NCBI RefSeq assembly: GCF_018531195.1
Contig: NZ_JAHDYS010000021.1
Location: forward strand, 1 to 58,587
Source of the DNA: Pelotalea chapellei
Lineage (GTDB): Bacteria; Desulfobacterota; Desulfuromonadia; Geobacterales; Pseudopelobacteraceae
Direction of reading: 5' to 3'
Length of the DNA: 58,587 nt
Shown: in pieces, positions 36,776-44,830 of the stretch
Position numbering within the stretch: the stretch's first letter is position 1
Layout of the letters: each line of letters starts with the position of its first letter
The notes under the pieces: model-generated
The model's database searches: none
The model's input: the letters and a program-made list of their open reading frames with translations, nothing else
Told to the model about the DNA's origin: nothing
Program-made: the position numbers and the translations under genes

Positions 36776-37512
36776 GTCAGCTCCAGTGTAACCACCAGGG
36801 GGAAATGGTCTGAAGCCATCCTTGTAAGAGGAGTTTTGGGCACGGTAAAACTGCGTACTTTAAGGCCGTTGCTGATGAAGAGATGGTCAATGCGCATGAA
36901 AGGGAAACGTACCGGACAGGTGCCCAGGGGGCGTCTTCCCTTGAGACAGCGCTGGACGTCCCGCAGGGAATCTGTGATGCGGCGATAGGCACGTGAAGCG
37001 GGTAATGCATTGAAATCTCCGCATAGTACCACCGGCTCATGGCAATCAGCATGCCCGAGCCATTCGGGCCCCAGCAATTCTTCGGTCTGGGCCATGCGCT
37101 CTTTTCGATTAAGGCCGAAATGGGTTGCCATTACCTGCAGTTGCGAACCCCCCAGATCAATGGCAACCCAGATCGCTCCGCGGCGCTCACATGACTCGTT
37201 GTAGATCTGCGTCGGCAGGGGACCGGCCTTGATCATGCGTGCCGGGTAGTGACTGAGGATTGCATTGCCGTACGCTCCCCCTTGCACCTGGATGGAAGAG
37301 TGAAAGTGATAGGACATGTTCAGGTTCAGGGCAATCAGGTGTGCCTGGTCGATCATCTCCGTACGCGGCACTCCGCAGTCCAGTTCCTGGAGTGCCACGA
37401 TGTCCGGATTGCACTGGTTGATCACCTCGGCGATCCTGCCGGGTGAAAGTGTGCCGTCCATGCCGATTGCGCTGTGAACATTGTAGGTCATAACAGTAAC
37501 GGTTTTTGACAT
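36772..37512 (-). CDS. Endonuclease/exonuclease/phosphatase-family protein
   Basis: A 246-aa cytosolic metallophosphodiesterase. The catalytic landmarks are MTYNVHSAIG, VALQELD (metal-binding Glu), VLCGDFNALP and MASDHFPLVV (catalytic Asp-His). The fold acts on DNA, phosphoinositides or sphingomyelin; in this PLD-linked subgroup the substrate is unproven, but lipid head-group phosphoesters are plausible. It ends 4 nt inside the PLD gene. EEP, PLD and VTT/TVP38 proteins are recurrent neighbours or fusions in bacteria. Confidence 0.9.
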   Translation of the reverse strand: MSKTVTVMTYNVHSAIGMDGTLSPGRIAEVINQCNPDIVALQELDCGVPRTEMIDQAHLIALNLNMSYHFHSSIQVQGGAYGNAILSHYPARMIKAGPLPTQIYNESCERRGAIWVAIDLGGSQLQVMATHFGLNRKERMAQTEELLGPEWLGHADCHEPVVLCGDFNALPASRAYRRITDSLRDVQRCLKGRRPLGTCPVRFPFMRIDHLFISNGLKVRSFTVPKTPLTRMASDHFPLVVTLELT

Positions 37513-37820
37513 TAGGACCAGGTGTATTACTTTTTAGGTGAAACCAGCATGGAACAGCTATGTTTTTGCGACCGCAACATTCCCCTCTCCCTAACCCTCT
37601 CCTTTAGGCCCTGTGGGTCCACAAAGGGGAGAGGGGATTTTTAGCTCCCCTCCCTTTAATGGGAGGGGTTGGGGGAGGGTGCAAGCCAGTGCTTTGTTTC
37701 ATAATGTTGCAATATCCCAACAAGGCTTAGGTTGAAACTCAGCCGGTCACTGAAAAATTGTACGGGCAAAGCCGGGGATGTCAATTGACGGGCCGTGGCC
37801 GGTAATGGCTGGAGAGCATA
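37513..37820. other. 308-nt divergent intergenic region
   Basis: The region lies between the divergent EEP and TVP38 genes. Most of it is the GC-rich double hairpin at 37581-37681. The remaining 140 nt before 37821 show no gene; a CTGGAGAGCATA sequence gives a plausible ribosome-binding site for the TVP38 start. Confidence 0.45.
37581..37681. repeat. GC-rich double-hairpin intergenic repeat, copy A
   Basis: The first unit CCCCTCTCC...GGAGAGGGG contains TTTAGGCCCTGTGGGTCCAC. The second unit is CTCCCCTCCC...GGGAGGGG, followed by TTGGGGGAGGGTG. The same two-unit layout recurs at 49736-49814 and 52037-52156. The 'CCTCTCCTTTAGGCCCTG' core is shared almost exactly with 52053-52070. Confidence 0.75.
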
Positions 37821-38510
37821 ATGCAGATGCATGTGAAACGGATCAGTCTGTTGTTCTTCATGGTGATGATCGTGGCAGGAGCAACGTACTTGTGGCAGGG
37901 CGATTACCTGACGTTTGATTCCATACAGCGCAATCAGACTGCGCTTCTGGAATTCATTGACCGGCATTATGCCAAGGCAGTGCTGCTGTATATTCTTATT
38001 TACGTGGCTACCGGGCTGTTTCTCCCAGGGGCTTTGATTCTGACCATTAGCGGCGGGATGCTGTTCGGTACTCTTCCGGCAGTAATGTATGCCAATACCG
38101 GCGCCACCTGTGGTTCTATCCTTGCTTTCATGCTCAGCCGCCATGCACTTGGCCACTATATCCAGAGACGCTTTGCCATTCAGCTTGAGCGTTTCAATCA
38201 AGAACTTTCCCGCCACGGTCCCCATTATCTGCTGGTTCTGCGCATTCTGCCGATAGTTCCATTCTTTGTGGTTAACTACGGCGCCGGTCTCACCAGAATT
38301 CCATTTGTCAGCTTTGTCTGGACCACCTCCATTGGAATGCTGCCAGGTTCCCTGATCTACTCCTATTTCGGCAGCAAGCTGGCTAGGCTCAGTGAGGCAG
38401 AGGGGCTGTTCTCCTGGGAGATCCTGCTTGCCCTGGTGCTGCTCTCCCTGTTTGCTCTCCTGCCTGTAGCCGTGCATCACCTGGGAATTCGAAAAAAACC
38501 TACCTCTTAG
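37821..38510 (+). CDS. TVP38/TMEM64-family (VTT/DedA-like) membrane protein
   Basis: A 229-aa integral membrane protein with about five to six helices. The VTT domain (about 60-195) includes GALILTISGGMLFGTLPAV, a re-entrant-type FLPGALIL segment, LRILPIVPFFVVNYGAG and GMLPGSLIYSYFGSKLA. DedA/VTT proteins are lipid scramblases or transporters of undecaprenyl phosphate and phospholipids in related families. Its placement next to PLD and EEP genes fits a lipid-remodelling role. Confidence 0.9.
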   Translation: MQMHVKRISLLFFMVMIVAGATYLWQGDYLTFDSIQRNQTALLEFIDRHYAKAVLLYILIYVATGLFLPGALILTISGGMLFGTLPAVMYANTGATCGSILAFMLSRHALGHYIQRRFAIQLERFNQELSRHGPHYLLVLRILPIVPFFVVNYGAGLTRIPFVSFVWTTSIGMLPGSLIYSYFGSKLARLSEAEGLFSWEILLALVLLSLFALLPVAVHHLGIRKKPTS

Positions 38511-38858
38511 CAGCGCCCCATTCATCGCCTTTTTTCCGATACCAGAATCAGCCGTACCCCTAATGGCGGGTAGCTTGGAATCCTCTACAATGAAGGTTCC
38601 CACAGCCGGAATATGCCCAGTTTCCGTCCGGAAAGGGTTCTTTTTCGCCCTGGCGGCGTCAATTTTCGGGCTTGCTTGTGCGGCGTACCGACGTACGCCT
38701 CCGCGCCACCCTTCGATTTCCTTGCCAGGACAAAAAATCCCTCCTTTCCGAATCGGAAACCAACAGTTTCTCATCCGGAGTTTCCTGATGGAAACTGCAA
38801 AATACACGGGGGAATGATTTATGAAGCAGAACATTTCCCCACGAAAAAAGGGGGCTTC
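38511..38858. other. 348-nt gap upstream of egtD
   Basis: The gap holds the large palindromic repeat at about 38610-38800 and little else. An open frame continues from 38613 into egtD, but it runs through the repeat and is not a credible N-terminus. The egtD promoter is not obvious; it would have to lie within or at the edges of the repeat. Confidence 0.45.
38610..38800. repeat. Long imperfect palindromic intergenic element upstream of egtD
   Basis: The outer arms are CAGTTTCCGTCCGGAAAGG and, about 100 nt on, CCTTTCCGAATCGGAAAC. Inner arms TTTTTCGCCCTGGC and GCCAGGACAAAAAA pair imperfectly. The core CTTGTGCGGCGTAC...GTACGCCTCCGCG resembles the core of the 27226-27370 element. A further hairpin, CAGTTTC...GAAACTG (38764-38797), abuts the gene. 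It has the size and layout of a large REP or MITE-like element. Confidence 0.7.
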
Positions 38859-39914
38859 ATGGAATTGTTTTCTCCAATGGCGGAAATAGTGGCAGCTGGA
38901 AACGTATTTGATATCGCTGCAGGCGAAACAATCATACGGGGCAGTCACGAGATAGATGAGGTGCGTGATTTTGCCCTTGCGGCTGCTGCCGGTCTGGCCT
39001 CTCATCCCCGGAAACTGGAATCCCGCTTTTTATATGATGCACGGGGAAGCAGGCTGTTCGACCTGATCACCCAGCAACCGGAATATTATCTCACCCGTAT
39101 AGAAACCGACTTGTTGGCCACCCACGCGGCAAAAATCAGGGCATTGACAGGTCCGGCGACTCTGGTGGAGCTCGGTTCGGGCAATTCGATAAAAACGGAG
39201 CATCTGCTGAAGGCCTGGCTGGCCCATGAGTCATTGGTTGGATATGTAGCAGTGGACGTGAGCGAGAGTGCCCTGCGTGAGGCAAGCCGAGGCATATCTG
39301 CTGCACATCCCGGGGTAAGAGTTATCGGAATCAATTCCGACTACAAGTCCTCATTTCCCCTGTTGTCCGCGCTTTCTCCGGTACTGGCCCTGTTTTTGGG
39401 GAGCAGTATCGGTAATTTCTCGCCCTCCGAGACGACCTCTTTTCTTCAGGGCGTGTCAACTGCCTTGACACCGGGAGATTTTTTTCTGGTTGGCATCGAT
39501 CTTGTCAAAGAAAAGTCTGTCATTGAAGCTGCCTATAACGATGCGGCCGGAGTGACACAGGAATTTACCCGTAATCTGTTTGTACGCATGAATCGGGAGC
39601 TTGGCAGCGGGATCGACCTTTCGGCGGTGCATCACGAGGCAGTTTATAATCCGGTTAAAGAACAGGTTGAAATCCAGGCTCGTTTTACCCGCCAGCAGAC
39701 CATTCGCATCGAGCCGTTGAACGAGCGGTTTACCCTCTCTTCAGGCGAAGCCATCCAGACGGAAATCAGCCGTAAGTTCAACGTGGATCGTTTCGTATCC
39801 CTGGCGGGCAGACTGGACCTTGCTGTTGAAGAAGTTTTCACGGATCAGCAAAACTGGTTTGCCCTCGTGCTGTTAAGACGCAGAGAAATTAAAGTCTCAA
39901 AAGGTGGGAACTGA
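38859..39914 (+). CDS. egtD: L-histidine N-alpha-methyltransferase EgtD
   Basis: A 351-aa SAM-dependent enzyme from the ATG at 38859 (MELFSPMAEIV), preceded by a GGGGG run; an alternative ATG at 38814 adds 15 residues. EgtD features are present: ESRFLYDARGSRLFDLITQQPEYYLTR-type entry (residues about 49-75), SAM-binding LVELGSGNSIKT near 105, LFLGSSIGNFSP near 183, and VSLAGRLDLAVEEVFTDQ near the end. It trimethylates histidine to hercynine, the first step of ergothioneine synthesis. No egtB, egtC or egtE is nearby. Instead the next gene, 3 nt downstream, encodes a metallopterin/desulfurase fusion. Confidence 0.92.
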   Translation: MELFSPMAEIVAAGNVFDIAAGETIIRGSHEIDEVRDFALAAAAGLASHPRKLESRFLYDARGSRLFDLITQQPEYYLTRIETDLLATHAAKIRALTGPATLVELGSGNSIKTEHLLKAWLAHESLVGYVAVDVSESALREASRGISAAHPGVRVIGINSDYKSSFPLLSALSPVLALFLGSSIGNFSPSETTSFLQGVSTALTPGDFFLVGIDLVKEKSVIEAAYNDAAGVTQEFTRNLFVRMNRELGSGIDLSAVHHEAVYNPVKEQVEIQARFTRQQTIRIEPLNERFTLSSGEAIQTEISRKFNVDRFVSLAGRLDLAVEEVFTDQQNWFALVLLRRREIKVSKGGN

Positions 39915-39917
39915 TCC

Positions 39918-42900
39918 ATGGCCGATTCCGAGATCCGTCACGGCATGTGCGGCATCTGCCCGGCAGGGTGCCATGTGACAGCAACTCTCAGCGAGGGAAA
40001 ACTGCTGCATGTGGAGCCGCGCGAGGGTCATCCATTGGGCATGATCTGTCGCATCGGCCGGCATTCTCCCGAGCTGGTCCATGACCCCGACCGGCTGCTC
40101 CATCCCCTGCGCCGCAAGGGACCCAGGGGTAACCATGACTTTGAGCGCATTTCCTGGGACGACGCATTCGAAATCATCGTTGACCGGTTTCAGGAGATCA
40201 AGCGGGAGAGCGGACCTGAAGCGGTGGCGATCTATACCGGCCGGGGCAGTTTCGACATGGCGCTGTGCGATGTCTTTCAGCCGGCAGGAGTAGCGGTATC
40301 TTCGGCATCAAGCGTTCTGTTTCCCTTTGGTTCACCATCGACCCTGGGAGTGGGTGCCCTCTGCTACGTCTCCTTTGCCATGATTGCCCCCCATGTGACC
40401 ATGGGAGAGATGCTGATCACCATGGAGACCGACCTTGAACAGGCCGAACTGATCGTTCTGTGGGGAGCCAATCCGGCCACCGATTCGCCGCCGCTGGCCC
40501 ATCGCCAGATCCTGCAGGCACGGGAGCGGGGAGCACGTGTGATCTCCATCGATCCCCGCCGGAGCGAGACCGCGCGGGAGAGTGGGGCCGAGTGGGTGCC
40601 GATACGCTCCGGTACCGATGGCGCCCTTGCCCTGGGAATGATCAATGTGCTCATCGAAGAAGAACTGTATGACGAGCAGTTTTGCCGGGAATGGACCGTC
40701 GGGTTTGATGAGCTTGCCAGGTACGTGCAGCATTTTTCCGCGGAAACAGTGGAACAGATAACCGGCGTAGCATCGGAAACCGTCCGTCAGCTGGCGCGCA
40801 GCATAGCCTCGGCCCGTGGAGCCAGCCCGGTCATGTACACCGGCCTGGAGTATTCGGACAGCGGCGTTCAGGCTATCAGGGGGGTGTTCACCCTGTGGGC
40901 CCTTGCCGGTCAGCTGGATGTGCCGGGGGGCATGCTCTTCCGCATGAAGGAGAACATCTTTCCCCAGAACCGCAGCGGCCTGATTCCCAATCCCGATGTG
41001 AGGAAAGCCCTGGGGCGGGAACGCTTTCCGGTGTACAGCGCCTACAGGGGAGAGTCGCACGCCATCGCGCTGCCCGAGGCGGTGCTGAAAGGCACACCCT
41101 ATCCGGTGCGGGCGCTTACCGTCCTGGGAGGTTCGATCATTACCGCCTGGCCCCAGCCGGAGCTGTGGCGCAGAACGTTCAGCGCCCTTGACTTCATGGT
41201 CTGCATCAACCGTTACCACACCGCCGATTCGGCCTATGCCGACATCGTCCTGCCTGCCGCAACCGCTTACGAGATAACCTCCTATATGCGTTATGGCCCT
41301 CTCTTCGCAATCCGGGAACGACTGGTTGAGCCGCAGGGAGAGTCGCGCGGTGATTACCAGATTCTGGCTGAGCTTGCACGGCGTCTGGGATACGGCCATC
41401 TCTATCCCCAAAGCGAGGATGATCTGCTGCGTCATGCCCTGGAGGGGAGCGGTTTCAGTCTGGAGCAGGTACGGGCAAACAACGGGGAGGCCCGGGTAGA
41501 AACGACCATGATGCAGTACAGGAAATGGGAGAAGGGAGCGCTGAGGGGGGATGGCCGCCCCGGCTTCGATACTCCGAGCGGAAAGTTTGAAATTGCCTCC
41601 TCTATCCTCGCCGAGCATGGTTATGACCCGCTGCCGGTCTATACGGAGCCGGGAGAGGGTCCTCTGGCCAATCCCGAGCTGGCCCGTGAATTCCCCCTGG
41701 TATTCAATTCGGGAGCGCGAACTACCCATGACTTCCGCAGCCAGCACCACGGTGTTGCAGGGCTGGCCAAACGGCACAGCGAACCGCCCTTGACGATGAA
41801 CAGCCAGGATGCAAGGGAGATGGGAATAGGCGAGGGGGACAGGGTTCGGGTCGAAACGCTGCGCGGCAGTGCTCTGTTCACCGCCCGTGTTACCGATGAC
41901 ATCGTACGGGGTGCGGTTGATGCGGCCATGGGAGGGGGCGGACCCCTCGGATCGCAGGCCTGGCAGGAATGCAATGTAAATGAATTGACCGATATCGGCC
42001 GCTTTGATCCCATCTCGGGATTCCCGGTTTACAAGAGCCTGCTTTGCCGTCTGAGGAAGGTGGAGTCGCAAGGGATATCTGCTATCGCCACAGGAGGTGA
42101 AGCAGCATCGTGTGACATTTCCGATGCCTCTTTATTGTTCATGTCTGCGGACAGGAACGAAGAAAAGAGCCATGAACCGTTGCGCCGGGTTTATCTGGAT
42201 CACAATGCCACTACTCCGGTGGCAGCGGAAGTGCGTGAGGCCATGCTGCCGTTTCTTGGGGAAAGCTGGGGCAACCCTTCAAGTATCCATGCTGCCGGAA
42301 ACCATGCGCGATCTGCAGTTGAAGCGGCCCGTCGCACCCTGGCCCAGGGGCTCAATTGCACGGCACGCCGGATAATTTTCACAGGCGGCGGTTCAGAGGC
42401 TGACAATCTTGCCATAACCGGCCTGGCAAAGGCCTCGGATGGCACCAGGCGGCATCTCATCACCAGCAGCATCGAGCATCCGGCTGTCCTTGCTCCCTGC
42501 CGGGCGCTGGCTCGTGAGGGATACGAACTGACCCTGCTCCCGGTCAACGGTGAGGGGGTAGTCGAGCCTGACAGCCTGCGTGCCGCACTTCGCCCCGATA
42601 CGCTGCTGGTCTCAATCATGCTGGCCAACAATGAGACCGGCGCACTTCAGCCGGTGCAGGAGCTGGCCCGTATTGCCCATGAGCATGGGGCGGTTTTTCA
42701 TACTGACGCGGTACAGGGTTTCGGAAAAATACCGATCGATGTGGAGGAACTGGGGGTCGATCTGCTGTCCGTTTCAGCCCACAAGCTCCACGGACCAAAA
42801 GGGGTTGGTGCTCTGTATGCGGCCAAAGATGTAAGGCTTGAAGCGCTGGTCAAGGGAGGTGGGCAGGAGCGGGGCCTGCGGGCGGGGACGGAAAATGTGC

Positions 42901-43346
42901 CGGGTATTGTAGGTTTTGGGCGTGCGGTGGAGCTTGCGCTCCGTTGGCTGAACACGGCAGGTCCGGCAGAGATGTCACGACTGCGTGACCGGCTGGAGAA
43001 AGGATTCAGCCGACTGGTGGCCAAGGCTGGAAGAAACGGCCCATCCAGCGGTCGGCTTCCCAATACCGTAAACCTGACCCTGCCGGAAATCCGGGGTGAA
43101 TCGCTGGTCTTGCAGCTGGATCGGGCCGGCGTCGCCTGTTCATCAGGTTCGGCCTGCAAATCGGGCAATCCCGAGCCCTCCCACGCCCTGCTGGCCATGG
43201 GATTGACCCCGGTGCAGGCACATTGTTCGGTGCGATTCTCCCTCGGTTCCGGCACCACACAGGAAGATATCGATTATGTGCTGGAAGCGATGGAAACAGT
43301 AATCAGGGAAACAGGCAGTTCAGTGCGTTTTGTGGGGTGTCGGTGA
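39918..43346 (+). CDS. Metallopterin-dependent ergothioneine synthase (molybdopterin oxidoreductase-cysteine desulfurase fusion)
   Basis: A 1142-aa fusion protein. Residues 1 to about 705 form a DMSO-reductase-family molybdopterin module. It has a [4Fe-4S] motif C11-x2-C14-x3-C18...C44, a probable Mo/W-ligand C149 (VGALCY), bis-MGD-binding WGANPATDSPP and ISIDPRRSETA, and the C-terminal molydopterin-dinucleotide domain. A linker (about 705-755) leads to a complete class-V cysteine desulfurase (756-1142), with PLP-lysine K956 (SAHKLHGPKG) and catalytic C1080 (SSGSACKSG). This two-module layout, next to egtD, is that of the metallopterin-dependent ergothioneine synthase described from Caldithrix abyssi. 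That enzyme moves sulfur from cysteine onto hercynine without O2. It is cytosolic, as no Tat signal is seen. The start overlaps the ribosome-binding site within the egtD end, implying coupling. Confidence 0.88.
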   Translation: MADSEIRHGMCGICPAGCHVTATLSEGKLLHVEPREGHPLGMICRIGRHSPELVHDPDRLLHPLRRKGPRGNHDFERISWDDAFEIIVDRFQEIKRESGPEAVAIYTGRGSFDMALCDVFQPAGVAVSSASSVLFPFGSPSTLGVGALCYVSFAMIAPHVTMGEMLITMETDLEQAELIVLWGANPATDSPPLAHRQILQARERGARVISIDPRRSETARESGAEWVPIRSGTDGALALGMINVLIEEELYDEQFCREWTVGFDELARYVQHFSAETVEQITGVASETVRQLARSIASARGASPVMYTGLEYSDSGVQAIRGVFTLWALAGQLDVPGGMLFRMKENIFPQNRSGLIPNPDVRKALGRERFPVYSAYRGESHAIALPEAVLKGTPYPVRALTVLGGSIITAWPQPELWRRTFSALDFMVCINRYHTADSAYADIVLPAATAYEITSYMRYGPLFAIRERLVEPQGESRGDYQILAELARRLGYGHLYPQSEDDLLRHALEGSGFSLEQVRANNGEARVETTMMQYRKWEKGALRGDGRPGFDTPSGKFEIASSILAEHGYDPLPVYTEPGEGPLANPELAREFPLVFNSGARTTHDFRSQHHGVAGLAKRHSEPPLTMNSQDAREMGIGEGDRVRVETLRGSALFTARVTDDIVRGAVDAAMGGGGPLGSQAWQECNVNELTDIGRFDPISGFPVYKSLLCRLRKVESQGISAIATGGEAASCDISDASLLFMSADRNEEKSHEPLRRVYLDHNATTPVAAEVREAMLPFLGESWGNPSSIHAAGNHARSAVEAARRTLAQGLNCTARRIIFTGGGSEADNLAITGLAKASDGTRRHLITSSIEHPAVLAPCRALAREGYELTLLPVNGEGVVEPDSLRAALRPDTLLVSIMLANNETGALQPVQELARIAHEHGAVFHTDAVQGFGKIPIDVEELGVDLLSVSAHKLHGPKGVGALYAAKDVRLEALVKGGGQERGLRAGTENVPGIVGFGRAVELALRWLNTAGPAEMSRLRDRLEKGFSRLVAKAGRNGPSSGRLPNTVNLTLPEIRGESLVLQLDRAGVACSSGSACKSGNPEPSHALLAMGLTPVQAHCSVRFSLGSGTTQEDIDYVLEAMETVIRETGSSVRFVGCR

Positions 43347-43715
43347 GGCGGGAAAGGCTTATCTCACGCAGAGACGCAGAGAAAGGCGTGAATCAAAAAG
43401 CCTAGCTTCACGAAAAATCTCAAAAAAGCCGGATAAAGATTTTGAGTCTAAATCGTGAAGTTCAATAAAAGGTTTTGATGAAGGTTTTCTCTGTGTTCTC
43501 TGCGGGCTCTGCGCGAGATGGTTTTAAAGTTTTTGAAAGGCTTGAAGCAAAACAGATTCAGCCTCACGAAAAGTAAATCGTGAGTTCAATAAAAGGTTTT
43601 GATGAAGGTTTTCTCTGTGTTCTCTGCGGGCTCTGCGCGAGATGGTTTAAAGTTTTTGAAAGACTTGAAGCAAAACAGATTCAGCCTCACGAAAAGTCCC
43701 CGGAAAGGGCCGGAA
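43347..43715. other. 369-nt gap between the ergothioneine synthase and DUF922 genes
   Basis: The gap between convergent genes begins with a degenerate 'cacgcagagacgcagag' repeat (43360-43382), then the tandem duplication at 43451-43697. No gene is supported. Open frames crossing the duplication are products of the repeat. Confidence 0.5.
43451..43697. repeat. Tandem duplication of a 124-bp intergenic unit
   Basis: Unit 1 (43451-43574) and unit 2 (43576-43697) are nearly identical. Each starts AATCGTGA(A)GTTCAATAAA, contains TTCTCTGTGTTCTCTGCGGG and ends TTCAGCCTCACGAAAAGT. They differ by only a few single-base changes and gaps. The inner part matches the common 'ctctgtgttctctgcg' intergenic repeat theme. 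Near identity suggests a recent duplication. Confidence 0.9.
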
Positions 43716-44363
43716 TTAATCCAAAACCGCCCCTTGGGTTACACCATGCTGGGTGTGGTCATCATAGGCAACCTGGTTTTGTTTGTGCTGGCTCAGGAGC
43801 GCTTTTACCTGCCGGTCAGCTTCCTGCTTCAGTTCGCGTTTGCTGGAAAAGCCGCCGAGATTGTTCAGGATCTTGTTAACTTCAGCTGCAGCATTAACAG
43901 CCATGTCCCTGTGGCCGAATTCATGCTCTTTCACACGATCGCTGTAGTTTTCCCACTGGGCGGCAATGCTGGCCGGTGGTGTGGAGCCCGGTTCCCATCT
44001 GGGGAGCGAGATTTTGATACCGATGTCCGTCTCGACCGAGTCGATGAAGTATGAGCCATTGCGATAGCTGACATCATAATTGTACTTGATGTCCCAGGTA
44101 GTCAGGGCGGCGTAGACATGCCCGTCATTCCATTTCGTGCCGTTCTGTTTCATCTGACTGCGGAGTTCCGCTGCAGTAGAGCCATTGACATTATAGTAGT
44201 CGAAGTCTTCGCTGATTTTGAGGACAGGTTCTTTTTTCAGAGTTTGCAGCGGTTCTTCATAAACTTTTGCCACCTGAATTTCCGGATCAACGGGTGCGGC
44301 CGCCACCAGTGATGATGAACAGAACATGCTTGCCACGATCAGAAGTGCAGAACGAAATGTCAT
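43716..44363 (-). CDS. Secreted DUF922-family putative Zn-dependent protease
   Basis: A 215-aa protein with a Sec signal peptide (about residues 1-23). The DUF922 domain covers about 45-190. The zinc motif H147-E-F-G-H151 lies in KEHEFGHRDMAVNAA, and YDVSYRNGSYFIDSVETDIGI-type strands precede it. DUF922 proteins are predicted secreted metalloproteases without a well-defined substrate. The C-terminal tail ends with a conserved-looking YDDHTQHGVTQGAVLD. It is a single gene converging on the ergothioneine synthase gene. Confidence 0.85.
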   Translation of the reverse strand: MTFRSALLIVASMFCSSSLVAAAPVDPEIQVAKVYEEPLQTLKKEPVLKISEDFDYYNVNGSTAAELRSQMKQNGTKWNDGHVYAALTTWDIKYNYDVSYRNGSYFIDSVETDIGIKISLPRWEPGSTPPASIAAQWENYSDRVKEHEFGHRDMAVNAAAEVNKILNNLGGFSSKRELKQEADRQVKALLSQHKQNQVAYDDHTQHGVTQGAVLD

Positions 44364-44830
44364 TGTTGCTACCCCTTTTTCAGTAATCGTTATTTTTCAG
44401 TAGGTTTGTGCGCTGTAACGAAACTGATGATAGGGGAGGGGGGCTTTTCTGTAAGTGAGGCGGCTCACAAAAAGGAGCACTGTGAGGAGTGAGCAATGTG
44501 GAAGGCTCAGATGATGATTTGGTGGAGTTTGCAGTAGTGATCTGATGAAAACCAGGAAGACACGCCTCACGCAATGACGCTACGTTAAAGCAATAACAAG
44601 ACTTTTTGCCTTTCGTGCGTCGTTGCGTCGTTGCGTGAAACTGGTTTCAGATTATTGTTTAGTACTCATATATATAATAAATACCAGTTAGTCTGATAGG
44701 CATAGTACTAAGTAGTATTAACATTTGTATGAATTTCATATGCAAGATCAGTTTCTTGAATAAAATGGTTCATGTGCTAACGTTACATATACAAAAATTA
44801 AGATTATAAACAGTAAGCCTTGGAGGAATA
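44364..44830. other. 467-nt divergent gap with repeat and AT-rich leader
   Basis: This region lies between the divergent DUF922 and SRPBCC genes. It contains the inverted repeat at 44561-44650 and then a markedly AT-rich stretch (44650-44815), including TAGTACTCATATATATAATA and TAGTACTAAGTAGTA, where promoters for the plus-strand operon probably lie. TTGGAGGAATA provides the ribosome-binding site at 44819-44829. No gene is seen. Confidence 0.5.
44561..44650. repeat. Intergenic inverted repeat of the 'cacgcaacgacgcaacg' type
   Basis: CACGCCTCACGCAATGACGC and the opposing CGTGCGTCGTTGCGTCGTTG / GCGTGAAACTGG form an imperfect inverted repeat. It is related to the element at 2557-2665 (shared CCxGTTTCACGC flank and GACGC units). 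Confidence 0.6.

Noticed and set aside
38613-38858. N-terminal extension of EgtD by 82 residues
   Set aside because: The extension is translated from a palindromic repeat and gives residues unlike EgtD. The ATG at 38859 gives the expected length.
40332-42071. A 579-codon open frame antisense to the molybdopterin module
   Set aside because: It is a by-product of GC-rich codon use in the ergothioneine synthase gene; it has no ribosome-binding site and no recognisable domain.
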